From Corallium rubrum (taxonomy: Eukaryota > Cnidaria > Anthozoa > Scleralcyonacea > Coralliidae), in the NCBI GenBank assembly GCA_964035015.1, contig CAXIUP010000106.1:468419-532418 (forward strand): a DNA stretch of 64,000 nucleotides, read 5' to 3'. The number at the start of each line of letters is the position of its first letter. The first letter of the stretch is position 1. Both the position numbers and the translations under genes were made by a program. The notes beneath the pieces were generated by a model. The model was not told the DNA's origin, ran no database searches, and saw nothing but the letters and a program-made list of their open reading frames with translations. Positions 52,823-63,799 of this stretch are shown here, piece by piece.

Positions 52823-53071
52823 GTCAGTTAAGTTTTTTGTTAAACTTTATTATTTAGCGTTAGAACCTCACCTCACATACGTCGAGTTTCCAATTTCCTG
52901 TTTTGAATGCCACTGGCACTGTTAATTAAATATGACAGCTGGTGGAATTTTCACTGTTATTTGGAACTCTTCACAGGGTGTTTAGAAAAATGTTTAGCAA
53001 TTAATATAAGTTATGAATTTCGCTAGGAAATTTGAAACGAAATATTCCATATTTGCAAACCAGGTACTTTA

Positions 53072-54262
53072 GGCATAGGGTAAAACATGGACTGGACTAT
53101 TTTTTGGACTATTTTTTGGATCAATTTTTGCGTCTCATTTGTCTTATTTTTCATCTCAATTTCTTGGGTGAAAACTCTCTATAATTAGATAGTATAAACT
53201 AATAACAAAGGTGTGGAATTTTTATTTCTTGACTAGTAACTTATTTATCCGAGTATATCTAAGACTCTTAAGTGTATAAACAGCGTGTGTCTCGCGATAC
53301 TTGTATCGACTTATTTACTACCGATTTCAATAGCATTTAGTAGCGCAAACAATTTTAAATTTCTGTTGAACTCTGGCTCTGCAATGTACGAATGTAAATT
53401 AGGTGTCGACTATAGCGTCGTTCCGTTGTATTTTGCCGCGCGCGCGCGAAATCTCGGCATAAACTATTAATCTTCAGTGAACATAACAAAGCATGTAGCG
53501 GTGACTGTAGCAGTGATAACAAACTAAAAGAAGAGATATCTCGAAATGCATGTCCTGTGATGTCCTGTGAGCGGCTCACCTATACAGTAGGAAATGCGTA
53601 TATGTATTCTAGATCGCTATGATTTGATCGCGCCATTGTGTCTGCTTACTCTGTTAGCCTATATATTAAGCTATGCGAACGAGAGAGTCGCTACGACGAG
53701 AAATGTCATAACGTATTTCGAGATATCTCTTCTTAACAGACGTTTGGTAGACGTTCGTCCGAGCATTGGGCTTGACGAACCAAAATCTCTTCTTAGTTTC
53801 CTATCACATGCTACATGCTTTGTTATAAGTTTACTAACAAAATTAGTCAGCCTCTCGCCCTCTGGGTTATAGAGACATCTTCTCTTTCGTATGCCGAGAT
53901 TTCAATGCAACCGAACGACGATAGTCGACACCTAATTTACATTGCAGAGCCAGAGTTCAACAGAAATTTAAAACTGTTTGCGCTACTATAAAATGCTATT
54001 GAATTCGGCAGTCGATACCGCAAGTATCGCGCGAGACACGCTGTTTATAGACTTAGATATACGCGGATAAAGTTACAAGTCAAGAGATAAAAATTCTGCA
54101 GTCTTTGTTATTAGACTATACTACATATGTAGAGTTTTCACCCAAAAAATTGAGATGAAAAATAAGACAAATGAGAAGCAAAAACGGATCCAAAAAATAG
54201 TCCAAAAAATGGTCCAAAAAATGGTCCAAAAAATAGTCCAGCCCATGTTTTACCCTATACCC
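53072..54262. mobile_element. 1.2-kb foldback element with about 9-bp target duplication
   Basis: GGTACTTTA occurs directly outside both ends (53063-53071 and 54263-54271). Inside, GGCATAGGGTAAAACATGG on the left matches the inverse of the right end, CCATGTTTTACCCTATACC. The arms extend for several hundred bases, through tandem TTTTTTGGACTA units, AAGACAAATGAG-type words, CGCGAGACACGC and GAGTTCAACAGAAATTT. No transposase is visible. A 9-bp duplication with very long inverted arms is typical of non-autonomous MULEs. It lies in an intron of the BEN gene. Confidence 0.78.
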
Positions 54263-54528
54263 GGTACTTTAGGTCATCGATAAAAATTCTGACCGAGTTA
54301 GGAGGTTGAACGTTAGGAAAGCTTGACGTACGGCTTTTTTATACAGAGGCATGCATATATATAACTTGTCCATATACATACATGACTAAAGTATAGTTAT
54401 ATTAACAGCTGCATGCTATTGGCGCACAACATCCAATACAGAGCATCACCGTAGGCTGACCGTCATGTGATGTATTTTAATTTTGCGAATTGATTGTATT
54501 GTATTCCTTTTTCATTATCATTATATAG

Positions 54529-54778
54529 CCAAAAAGCTGTTTTAAAGTTGCTGGAAAAGGAATGCAGGAGCTATTTCCGACAGCTGGGATATATGTATCA
54601 AGCGTTGTGTTGGGCAATATTCATGTAACTGCTGGGAAAAAACCAAACGAGCTTCTCAATGCACTTCTTGAATATTTCTTCACTGAAGAAGAGTTTATTT
54701 CAAGTGCACCTTTTCAAGCGAATAAGTCTAAGACGAAAACCCAGGTTCTGGATCAAGACATAATTAGCAAATGCATTG
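54529..54778 (+). CDS. BEN-domain exon
   Basis: After TTATATAG the frame reads PKSCFKVAGKGMQELFPTAG, then IYVSSVVLGNIHVTAG and KKPNELLNALLEYFFTEEEF. Near the end is TQVLDQDIISKCI before the donor ATTG|GTGAGT. The helix pair with LLxxFFTEEE and LDxxIIxxC is characteristic of BEN domains, which bind DNA or mediate protein contacts in chromatin regulators. The leftover base pairs in phase with the last exon. Confidence 0.75.
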
Positions 54779-55420
54779 GTGAGTAAAATTATCATATTTC
54801 TTTCAAACTTTAGTACGTGATACAAACGTTTCGCTATTGGCATTGAGAAAAATTGTATTTAAACGCCAGCATGTATTGTTTCAAAATGTTATACCAAACA
54901 ATCAAATGAAAGACCCAATAATTCGAGTCGGTTTCAATTTAAATGAGAGAGCGCAGGAGTGCAGAAAAGTTGATGAGACTTAATTGAGGATCAAACAAGA
55001 ACGAGAGTTGCGACGCCTATTAGGCTATAAGCTACTGGCTCCAATCCTCGTATGATTCAGGAATCTCGCGTTCATGTAGAAAGTAGATGTTATGTGAAAT
55101 AAGACGTACACCTACAACCTAATCGAATTAATATATCTCTTTGAGGCCTGGCCTCTCCCTGTGCTGAATAAAATCGTCTGGCGTTAATAGCCAGAATAAA
55201 ATACAAAAGACTCGTCTTCAGGCTTCAAAGGGATATACAAGTGTCATGTGAACGTAATATGGCACGAACCTTTTGTTTGGCAGCTACTCGAGGTGGACTT
55301 TTGCTTCCCAAATTGCCAATTTTCTAAATTCAGGAGCTTATAGCTGGTATCCTAGTTAATGAATGCGTGTTGACAGAATAGCAAAATGAGCTAATATAAT
55401 TCGTTTCCTCTATTTTATAG

Positions 55421-55572
55421 CCTATGCTAAACGATGCTGCTGTGTGTGGCAACTCGACGAAAGTTCATTCAACTGGAGGAAGACAGTACGAAATAAATGT
55501 GGCTCAGCAATTTGGAGAGCAAGGAAACAACTGCAGTTCACTGCCTGCAAAACTGAGGCAAAAGAACAGTGA
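55421..55572 (+). CDS. Last exon of the BEN-domain gene
   Basis: The acceptor TATTTTATAG is followed by the end of the BEN domain (AYAKRCCCVWQLDESSFNWR, then IWRARKQLQFTACK) and a TGA at 55570-55572. A polyadenylation-like AATAAA word is not clearly placed, though AAAATAAAAC follows about 110 bases later. Confidence 0.7.
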
Positions 55573-56402
55573 TCGTTATCTTAGACAATCTTGAAGCTCA
55601 AACACCATTAAAGACGTCACACGAGAAACGTTTTGGTTATTTATAAACTTATTCCATGTATTTATAATAGCTGTTAGAAAATAAAACTAGTTACTCTTTT
55701 AACCTAGATCTCTCCTGATGACCAGGAATAAAGCAAGCGCCTGCAAAAGGTCCCAGAAAAGCGAGAAGCTACATATGTTCTTTATCAATTAATTGACACC
55801 TTGGTGCCTCACCCAATTTAGCTGCAGGGTTTAGGAGATCTGCCTGATAAGTGCTTCGCGGCGTCTTTCGATAAAATCAAATTGTAGTGCTGCTTTTCGA
55901 CTGCTGTTTGTCTACAGCAACTATCGACTGCTGTTCAGCTGCTGTTTGACTGTAAATTCTGAATATGAAGCAGTCAAAAATGAATCGTTCTGCAGTCATG
56001 CGATTTGAAGCCAACTCGCAGTCATTGCGGCAGTCAAAATCTGCAGTTATCTTGCAGATGACATGCAGCGCTGCCGTTTTCCTGCGGGATAGAACCATTC
56101 AATGAAGATATCCTGAGTGATAATTATTTCTACCATTTAGAATATCCTCATTGAATGAAATATACGTGTTACCTTTAGTTGGATTTTTTTTCTAATCAAA
56201 TAAAAAAAAAATCCAGAGTGAAATTTATTCGGTGTTCAAACTTTTTATAGTGAGTTAGTTTTTATTTTTTAGAAAATAAAAAAAAAAATTATATAAAGGG
56301 ATTATTTTATTTATTATTTATTATTTCATGATAAAGCGTGTGTTTGTATGTAGTGCGAATTTTAATAGAGAAGTGCAGGAACCTAAAAAAAAGGAGTGAT
56401 GT
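55573..56402. other. Gap between the BEN gene and the second AT-rich block
   Basis: It contains CTGCTGTTTG/CAGTCAAA repeats in both orientations (55890-56060) and a hairpin ATTCAATGAAGATATCCT...AGAATATCCTCATTGAAT (about 56097-56157). No gene is supported. From about 56160 the DNA becomes strongly AT-rich. Confidence 0.45.
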
Positions 56403-58029
56403 ATGGAGGAGAGGGTGATAGATGAACCACTGTCCCCGTCATCGAGATCATCATCATCTGATGATACCGTCATTGCCGCAGACCATGAGATGAACGTGTT
56501 GGAGCGGTGTTATTTGGAAACGATCGCTAAGAATATAAACAAGATATACTTTGACAGATGCAGTTGTGAGATTACACACGAGGAGAGAATAGAGTTATTT
56601 ATTGATTCTGCAGTTGAACAAATAAAAAGCGACGGCGCAGAAGTGTATGAACATTTTTGTGATGACATTAAAAACTCTTCACCATTATATGATATCACGA
56701 TTGTTAGTAATATAAAAACTATGCTGAAATGTGAGATTCACAGAAGAAAAATTTGTAATGATAATTTTGATTTTTTTAAAGAAAAACTGTTGCGGTGTGA
56801 AGTTGGGTTTTTTTTATATATATATTCATTGCATGTAAAAATGTATTCGGGGTATGATTGCGAATTTAACAAGGTGAAAAATCACGATGATTTATTTGCA
56901 GAAAAATGGAAAGAAATATTAAAAAATGTTACGCACATTGTGGATTGTGAATGTTATAGTATTAATACCCGTGTATATTACCACGAAGTATCGGTATTTA
57001 ATATGGATAGTTGTAGATATGATATGAAGCACTGTTTTATCGAAGATCATTCAGGACATAATCCCTATTGGGGAATGGATGAAAAAAATAAACGTGTTAT
57101 CAACTACCAATTTCAAGTTCATGGATTAAAGTTATATAATATCGAAAAAACCCACGATATTATAGTCAGAATTTTTATATGATTTTAAAAAAAAACTCGC
57201 TAGCGTAGATAAAACCAAAATTTTATTTGGTTACAAAGGAGGTAGAATTGAATCCGATTTATGTAAAATAATCGGTGTAGCATGTATAAATTTAGAGCAT
57301 TTTGGTATTGAAAAATATGAGAAATTAGCTAAATATTTTCATAAAGATATAAAGATTTGCAAGGAACATGTAAAACACAACGTCCACTGCTCATTGTACG
57401 AGGTTATGCTTTTTGCAGCAAAAGTTATTGACTTAACACAGAATATAAAAGCAAGAGATAAAATTTTATACTATTATGTGTGGAAAAAAATTATTATAAA
57501 AAATCCGCTTTTTTGGTTTCATTCGGTAGACGAGTATGGTAAAATCCCGGCAAAAGGCAACCATGGCGCATATCATTTTCGAGAACAATCAGCGAGGCAA
57601 GGTGCTATCATTAAACCTTATGTTAATGAGCAAACGAGAGTTATCACTTTTTACAACATCAATCAGCAAAACACCGATGTATTTTCTTTAACACTTTCTA
57701 CCGACTCAGACGTGTGGGAAAAAAGAAAAATTATTGATTCTATAGAAATAAAAATGTCTAAAAATGTACAGGATGAAGACGTTGGGGGTATTTTCTTTTC
57801 TATACTCCAAGTAGAAAAAAATTATTTAAAAAACCAAAAAAGTTTTGTTGAACACGCGATAACACCACGTCAATTAATACCGCGAAAATCAAAATCTGCG
57901 TATTTTACAACACCCATGTTTTCAAGTTCAGTTACATTAGAACATTTAAATTATAATTTAGATCGAGACGAAGACTTAATTTTGCTTCAACATATTGAAT
58001 TTACAGAATTTATTAAAAAAAAATGGTAA
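56403..58029 (+). pseudogene. Large hypothetical protein of the second AT-rich virus-like block
   Basis: Two long frames meet at 57180, where the first stops and the second is already open in the next frame, in an A-run context; one gene of about 540 codons with a single shift is likely. The first part starts MEERVIDEPLSPSSRSSSSD and is Cys/His/Asp-rich later (CFIEDHSGHNPYW). The second has KILFGYKGGRIESDLCKIIG, INLEHFG, KHNVHCSLYEVMLFA and a C-terminal FVEHAITPRQLIPRKSKSAY. The YKGGxIExDL...NxExFG...HC phrase occurs in proteins of virus-like elements in other invertebrates as far as I recall. Function is unknown. Confidence 0.55.
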
Positions 58030-58155
58030 AAAATGTGGTGTAGCTTTTTTACCCTATGTAACGTATGAAACCCGTGTAACTTATTCTGATAGTTATTTTT
58101 AAAGTGATAAATAAAAAAACTTTTTTTTGTATTTTTTTCTTTTATTTAATAAAAA

Positions 58156-58826
58156 TTAATCTAAATAATATTTGTTTACATATGGTTGGCGGTAATTTAC
58201 CAATCCTCCAGACTTTTTTTTTAAATTTTTTATTTTTTTTACATTCGAATTTTTTAAATTTAAAATTAAATTATTAAAAAAATTTTTTCTAGTAGTTTCA
58301 AAATCATCCATAATTTTCAAAATTCTTTTTTTTGACCCTCCACGCTGTCTTTTTCTCCCTTTAAAAAATCCATTTGCACGCTGACGTTTTTTATTAATTT
58401 TTTTCTGAAATATCCACGAGGCCAATATTCATCATTACCGTAGTCAGCAAAAATTTCTTGATGCGGGTTTATAGCTGAAGTGGTTTGTAATTTAAACCGT
58501 TTATTTTGTTTTGTTGTTCCTGTAAAACAAGAATCATTTTTGTATCTTGATCCTCGTGCATCATTACAAAATCGCGCGGGTCCGTCAGTTGATTTATAAG
58601 CATCGACACAATGGTTGGGACCGTCACATAAACTATATTGCGCTATTGTTTTAGCGCCATATTTGCGATCCATATCGCGTACTGTTGTTTTTTTCCCGGT
58701 GTAGTAGACAACATCGTTAAGACGATTGAAGGGTTTTTTCCAAGCGAACAACCCCTTACCAGCATTAGGAATTTGTGATTTTTTAACACGTAAGTTATTT
58801 TCTTTCACTAAATGTGTATCCAACAT
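58156..58826 (-). pseudogene. SET-domain protein, frame change near its C-terminus
   Basis: The start MLDTHLVKENNLRVKKSQIP is followed by the SET hallmarks: NAGKGLFAWKKPF, YSLCDGPNHCVDAY, ARFCNDARG and the C-terminal EIFADYGNDEYW. SET domains methylate protein lysines using S-adenosylmethionine. The AGKGLFA, RFxND and FADYG motifs form the cofactor and active site and look intact. After EYW two frames are open; one, from about 58425, gives a very basic tail (KKINKKRQRANG, GRKRQRGGSKKRIL), suggesting a one-base shift. Short viral SET proteins are known from large DNA viruses. It is the only minus gene in its block. Confidence 0.72.
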
Positions 58827-58947
58827 TTACTTGTATGCGCTATTCTTTTATGAGATCTCTTTTTTTTTCAATGTATTGCTTCGACATTGTAGAACATTAC
58901 GTTCATCTTGTGAAAATAGACTAATTTTTCGACCACCGACAAAAAAA

Positions 58948-59466
58948 ATGGGAGATTTATGTTCTAAAGATAAACCTTTTTTCACATTCAATTGCATAAA
59001 TATACGTGATTCAGAGAATGTTGTAATTGACCGTGTTGATGGTAAAGAAGGTGAAGAAAAAGAAAAAAGAAAAAAAGATGGCTGAAAAAACAGTGTTTAC
59101 GGAAGAAGATGTGTGAAATAATTGAATTATTAGAAAAACGAAAAAAGAAAGGACTGAGTCGTGGTGAAATAAAGGAAGAAAATTTTAAAACGAATCTTGT
59201 TGAAAGTTCAAATAATGAAAAATTTAAATTTACTCAAGAAACACTAGACGTATCGATTACGCGAAAAAACGGGGATGAATTTTATCGCGTTTATTCAATC
59301 GCTACGTGTAGTGTTTACGTATTTACTGAACGTAGCTCGAGCGTCTACGAATTCAGAAGATGATTATGTACGCTTTATTTTTTCACACGCTCCAAAAACT
59401 CATTTTTCAACAGCTGTTCTACCGCTCAAACATTTCGATGTTAATTTTTTATTAAATATTTTTTAA
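58948..59466 (+). pseudogene. Short degraded genes of the second AT-rich block
   Basis: An ATG at 58948 starts MGDLCSKDKPFFTFNCINIR and ends in an acidic/basic tail near 59085. A second frame from 59079 (MAEKTVFTEEDV) is interrupted and continues as EIIELLEKRKKKGLSRGEIK and LDVSITRKNGDEFYRVYSI. A third frame carries YVRFIFSHAPKTHFSTAV to 59466. At least two shifts are needed, so these are remnants of one or two small genes. No family is recognised. Confidence 0.4.
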
Positions 59467-59469
59467 AAA

Positions 59470-60890
59470 ATGATGCAAAGCAACCGTGCATTGATCGCTA
59501 ATGGGTGGGAAACGAATGTCATAATTCAAACGTTTCCCTACACGAAATCGTTTAGTAAAAATAAAAAAAAAAAAATGTATAGCCAGCTGGGTAACGGGAG
59601 TGATGACGATGAGGATGGTGGGGGTAAAAATGTTCAAAAATACGGTCGTGATCAACGCGTGGGTGTTTTTTACGTCATATGCAGCGGCTTAAACAAAATT
59701 ATTAAAAATTGTTGTTTTGTAGTTAGTTTATTAGTAGGATTATCGCACTTAAAAAAGGACGCGAAATACGTGCAAATGGAGAGAACCCCACATAGCGGTG
59801 TCGATACACTGTACACTATCGATGAAATTCGCAATATTTATGAGACGTGCGGGATACCCGAGGGATGTGTGAAAACAAAGAATTTTCGCGATGTTTACGA
59901 AAAATTTCTTAAACGTCAGGGTGTCGATCTGGTAATATATTCGGATAAATTTGATAATATAATCTACGATTCACGTACCGATAAAGAGGGTAATTTAATT
60001 AAGTTAACCAATAATATTGTTTGTTTGTGGTTAAATAATAATCATTATGACGTTGTTTTAAGCATGGTTAAATTTTCGAAGCTCGCACCGTACTCGTTCT
60101 GCGTTAAATGCATGAGTTATTATAAACGTTTTGAATATAAAGATTCGCATATATGCAATAACCACTTAACATGTCAATGGTGTTTTAAGCAGTCTTAATT
60201 TATTATTGAGTCGGTTTTCTTTGTTCTTTCGAGGGCTTTATATCGCATAAAGCCCTTGAATACTAATTAGATAAGAAATGAAGGAAAAAACTAGGAAAAT
60301 CTTTGTCCAAGGTAGAAAAAAACAACAAACTTTGTTGGAAAACCTCCTCAATAATAAATTAAGTCAGATAAATCCCTCGAATGTCGGGATTTATGCGATA
60401 TAAAGCCCTCGGATGCTTCGCGTCCTCGGGTCTTTATATAGCATAAATCCCTCGTTCTCGGGATTTATCTATTACTAATTGTATACCCGAGTGTAAAATT
60501 GAGTGTTCTAATTGTAATATTTTATTCAAAAACGAAAGTTGTTTGCGAACCATTTAACGAATTGTGTTTTTAAACCTCAACAGGTTAACTACGGTAAAAT
60601 AACACCCTGTCAATATATGTTTTTTTGTAACACTTGTAATAAGATTGTTCCTCGATTTCGTTTTTTCACGGCAAAAAATGAAAATACATAACTGTGAAAA
60701 ACATTTTTGTTTTCATTGTAACGCTTATAGGGATAAAACGCATTTTTGTTATATGAAAACATTAAAAGAAGAAAAAGCGGGGGGAAATCAAGATTTTTTT
60801 TTTATTTCGAAACACGTACCGATGAGAATAAATTAATGATACCGTATTATTGCATCGTGCAGAAAGTTAGCCTGCGTCGCATCCGGTCTT
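59470..60890 (+). pseudogene. N-terminal part of a large B-family DNA polymerase (virus-like)
   Basis: The frame reads YTIDEIRNIYETCGIPEGC, VYEKFLKRQGVDLVIYSD, LWLNNNHYDVVLSM and then Cys/His pairs (FCVKCMSYYKRFEYKDSHIC, LTCQWCF). After an interruption come FCFHCNAYRDKTHFCYMK and, near 60800, FFFYFETRTDE, which resembles the exonuclease I box (DFET) with the Asp missing. This order (NHYDV block, zinc fingers, exonuclease start) is that of long polymerases in Maverick/adintovirus-like and other virus-like elements. It is quite unlike the 24-kb polymerase. All polymerase motifs beyond about 60890 are missing, and a foldback repeat splits the zinc region. Confidence 0.6.
60225..60480. repeat. 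Foldback repeat inside the polymerase remnant
   Basis: TCGAGGGCTTTATATCGCAT (60229) is the inverse of words near 60390-60410 (ATGCGATATAAAGCCCTCG), and related GGGTCTTTATATAGCATAAA and CGGGATTTAT words follow to 60470. It lies between CQWCF and the next Cys pair of the polymerase N-terminus, so it arrived after the gene. Confidence 0.65.
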
Positions 60891-61064
60891 CGGAAACCCG
60901 AGAAAATACCGTCTGCGGATCAGCGACCAGATTCGTGATCTGACCCCCTGTGTATTTGCATGATTCTTTATAATCGCCTGTGATTCGCTCTTGCTCTGGG
61001 TCGTTCTTATCTGCTATATGATTGGGCAAGAGCGAGCATTCTCCCGCGGAATAATAAAATCAAC
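60891..61064. promoter_or_regulatory. 5' region of the RecQ-like gene
   Basis: This short stretch is richer in GC and CpG than its surroundings. It contains an inverted pair, AGCGACCAGATTCGTGATCTG and GATTCGCTCTTGCTCTGGGTC words, and directly precedes the ATG at 61065. It marks the sharp end of the AT-rich block. Confidence 0.35.
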
Positions 61065-61555
61065 ATGGCCGTGGGGTTGTTCACAGAAGCCCAGTGGAAT
61101 TCAGCATTTGAAGAGGTAAAGAATCGGTTTAATTTGACGGACATTCTACCCGAACAAGAAGAATCGATTAGAGAATTTTTCAAGGAGAAAAATATCTTTG
61201 TAAATTTGCCAACGGGTTATGGAAAATCGCTAATTTTTCAGTGTCTTCCTATTGTGTCTGACGTTCTTCAGTCGAAGCCTTGTGGATCAAGCGTTATTGT
61301 TGTGATTTCTCCTTTGCGTTCGCTGATGGATGACCAAGTTCTCTATCTGAATAATCTCTGTATTCCAGCCATAGCCATTACAAACGAAGAAGACCCAGAA
61401 ATCATCCAGCAAGTTTTAAATGGCAATTACATCGTGTTTGGTTCACCCGAATGCCTATTGTCAACCGCCACTTGGAGGGGAATATTTACGTGTGAAAGTT
61501 TCAAGGAAATGTTGATAGGAGTTGCTATTGACGAGGCACACTGCATAACACAATG
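61065..61555 (+). CDS. RecQ-like helicase, exon 1
   Basis: The ATG at 61065 starts MAVGLFTEAQWNSAFEEVKN. Helicase motif I is NLPTGYGKS near residue 47, Ia-type VVISPLRSLMDDQV follows, and motif II is IDEAHC with ITQW just before the donor CAATG|GTATGT. This is the first RecA domain of the RecQ superfamily 2 helicases, which unwind DNA 3'-5' and act in recombination and repair. The usual zero motif is reduced to LPEQEESIREFF. Exon 1 ends two bases into a Trp codon completed by exon 2. The gene looks intact, unlike most of its neighbours. Confidence 0.85.
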
Positions 61556-62260
61556 GTATGTTAATTCTATTCTTTCTACGTTATATTAACTATGCATCAT
61601 CAGATCATCTCTGCCACTAGTCGGACTCTGACAGAGCTAGCCTCTTGTTTTGGTTACTGGTTGTAATTATAACTTTTTATTTTACATTTACAGTAGGCAG
61701 TTATTAACTCATCACAATGAATATAATTTTTCGAAGAAGTCTTCTAATCCACGCCTCTCCCCCCCCCCCCCCCCCCCAATATTTTCGAGTTCTTCATAAT
61801 CATTTCATCTCATACAAAAGATATGTCTTTTTCTGAACAAAACTGCTGCATTAGTAATTTTTTTTCCAGATATTGATGTTCGTGTATTTGTGTTCTTCTT
61901 TGAGTTTCCGTAGTTCATTGATGAATAAATACAATATTTGTTTGGTTTGATGAATTTCTCACATTGTATTTACAAGTAATTACATATAAATTAGCCAATT
62001 TTAAATGAATGTAAAATTATGTATTATATTACAGTCATTTTGTTTCTTCAGTTCACACAACTCTTTTTTAATGAAATAGTTGCCTCACTCGAACAACCCT
62101 CCTCTCAAATAATTGCCCCTTTTGGTTTCAAAAGAAAAATCATATTTGCCTAGGGTGATTTTATTCAAGGAAATATAGTACAAGGTTAATTTTTTAATTT
62201 GTCAATATTTGTTATAAATATTACTTGACAATAGTTTGCCTTGATTTTGTTGCTTTGCAG
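61556..62260 (+). other. Intron of the RecQ-like gene
   Basis: A GT...AG intron of 705 bp with the acceptor TTGTTGCTTTGCAG. It contains a C run near 61759-61777. Nothing else is seen. Confidence 0.7.
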
Positions 62261-63641
62261 GGGCTTATCTACAGGAAAGAAGGTCCCCTTCAGAAAGTGG
62301 TACGGTTGTTTAGGGGAAATGCGGTCATTGATTCCGAAACAATGCCAGATCATGATTTTGACAGCAACTGCAACAAAAGCTACGAAACAGCAAATCCTAG
62401 CTACTCTACAGTTGTCCCTTGATGAAGTTAAAATGATTGAGAAGAGCCCAGACAGACCCAATCTTTCCTATGTGGCACATTATTTGGACAAGAATGAACC
62501 AATCGAGGCTGCATTTTCATCTTTGATTTGTGAGGTGAAGTCAAGAAATGTCACAACACCAAGAACTATGATTTACTGTCAAACTCGAAAACAATGCTCT
62601 GTTCTTTTTCGTTTGTTTCAAATTTACTTGGGTAAGCACATGTTTTATGGCAAGTCTTCACCTCAAAACCGCATTGTGGAAATGTACCATGCAGGAACCC
62701 CTTCATCAGTGAAGGAACATATCCTGGAGAGTATGGGCAAAGATGATGGCCATATTCGTATACTAATATCTACTGTGGCATTCGGTATGGGTGTTAACTG
62801 CAAGGTGGTGAGAAGAATTGTAAATTTTGGTCCTTCAAAATCAGTTGAACTCTACATCCAAGAATGTGGACGGGCTGGGAGAGATGGTTTACCAAGTACA
62901 TGTGTGCTTCTATTCAATGGTCTGTTGTCTGCCCATTGTGACAAAGATATGAAGCAGTATTTTCAAATTGAAGAATGTCGGCGAAAGTGGTTGATGTATC
63001 ATTTTGGTGTCAATGGTAACCCTTCACAATTCCATAACTTGCATGAATGTTGTGATATCTGTGCTAGTCAGTGTACATGTGGAAGTGATAACTGTGGTGA
63101 GTTTTGGAGTCCAAGCCAATATAGCATGAATGTACCACAACTGTCTCTTACTACATCTGATGATCTGAAAAGTACAGTTGTTAGAACTGTTACTGAAGAA
63201 GATAAGGAGTATCTAAGGAAGAAGCTTGTCGAATACCACCAAGATCTGATCAAGCAAATGAATATCAACAAAATGGTCACATGCCCAAATCACATCTTAG
63301 AATTTAACAACTTCCATATAAACGAAGTCATTGAAAGCTGCCACAAACTATTTACTGTTGAGGACATACTTACTAATGTGGAAATATGGCGACACCAATA
63401 TGCTATTGGCATATTAAAACAAATCAGCGATGTATTTGGTGACATCATGGAAATACCTACCATTGAAGATGATGAATCAGGATCTGATTACTCCATAATT
63501 TCTGACTGGGACCAGATTCGAAATGACTCAACCCTTGTTGGCATGATTGACACCCAGGACTTGGAAGGCATGGTTTCTTTAATGGACACATGCAATGATG
63601 AATCTTTAATTTCCTTGTGCAACACTGATACGAGTGAATAG
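62261..63641 (+). CDS. RecQ-like helicase, exon 2
   Basis: It begins by completing Trp and reading GLSTGKKVPFRKWYGCLGEM. Motif III is MILTATATKAT, then come the second domain (RTMIYCQTRKQCS, VEMYHAGTP), motif V, ILISTVAFGMGVNC, and motif VI, YIQECGRAGRDG. A Cys-rich zinc-binding region follows (ECRRKW...CCDICASQCTCG). The C-terminal 150 residues are acidic at the end and show no clear winged-helix or HRDC domain. Total protein length is about 624 residues. Similar stand-alone RecQ-like genes are multi-copy in several invertebrates, by recollection, so it may be amplified host or transposon cargo. Confidence 0.85.
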
Positions 63642-63799
63642 CTTTAATGCTTTACTTGATTATTCACAACAGTAATTTGAAATATTGACTTTTATTTACA
63701 ACTATTTACATCTTATGCCTTTTAATTTTCATGCTAGATGTACAGACATAAAAATACAGAATATATACAGTATACAGTATATATATTATATATTATATA

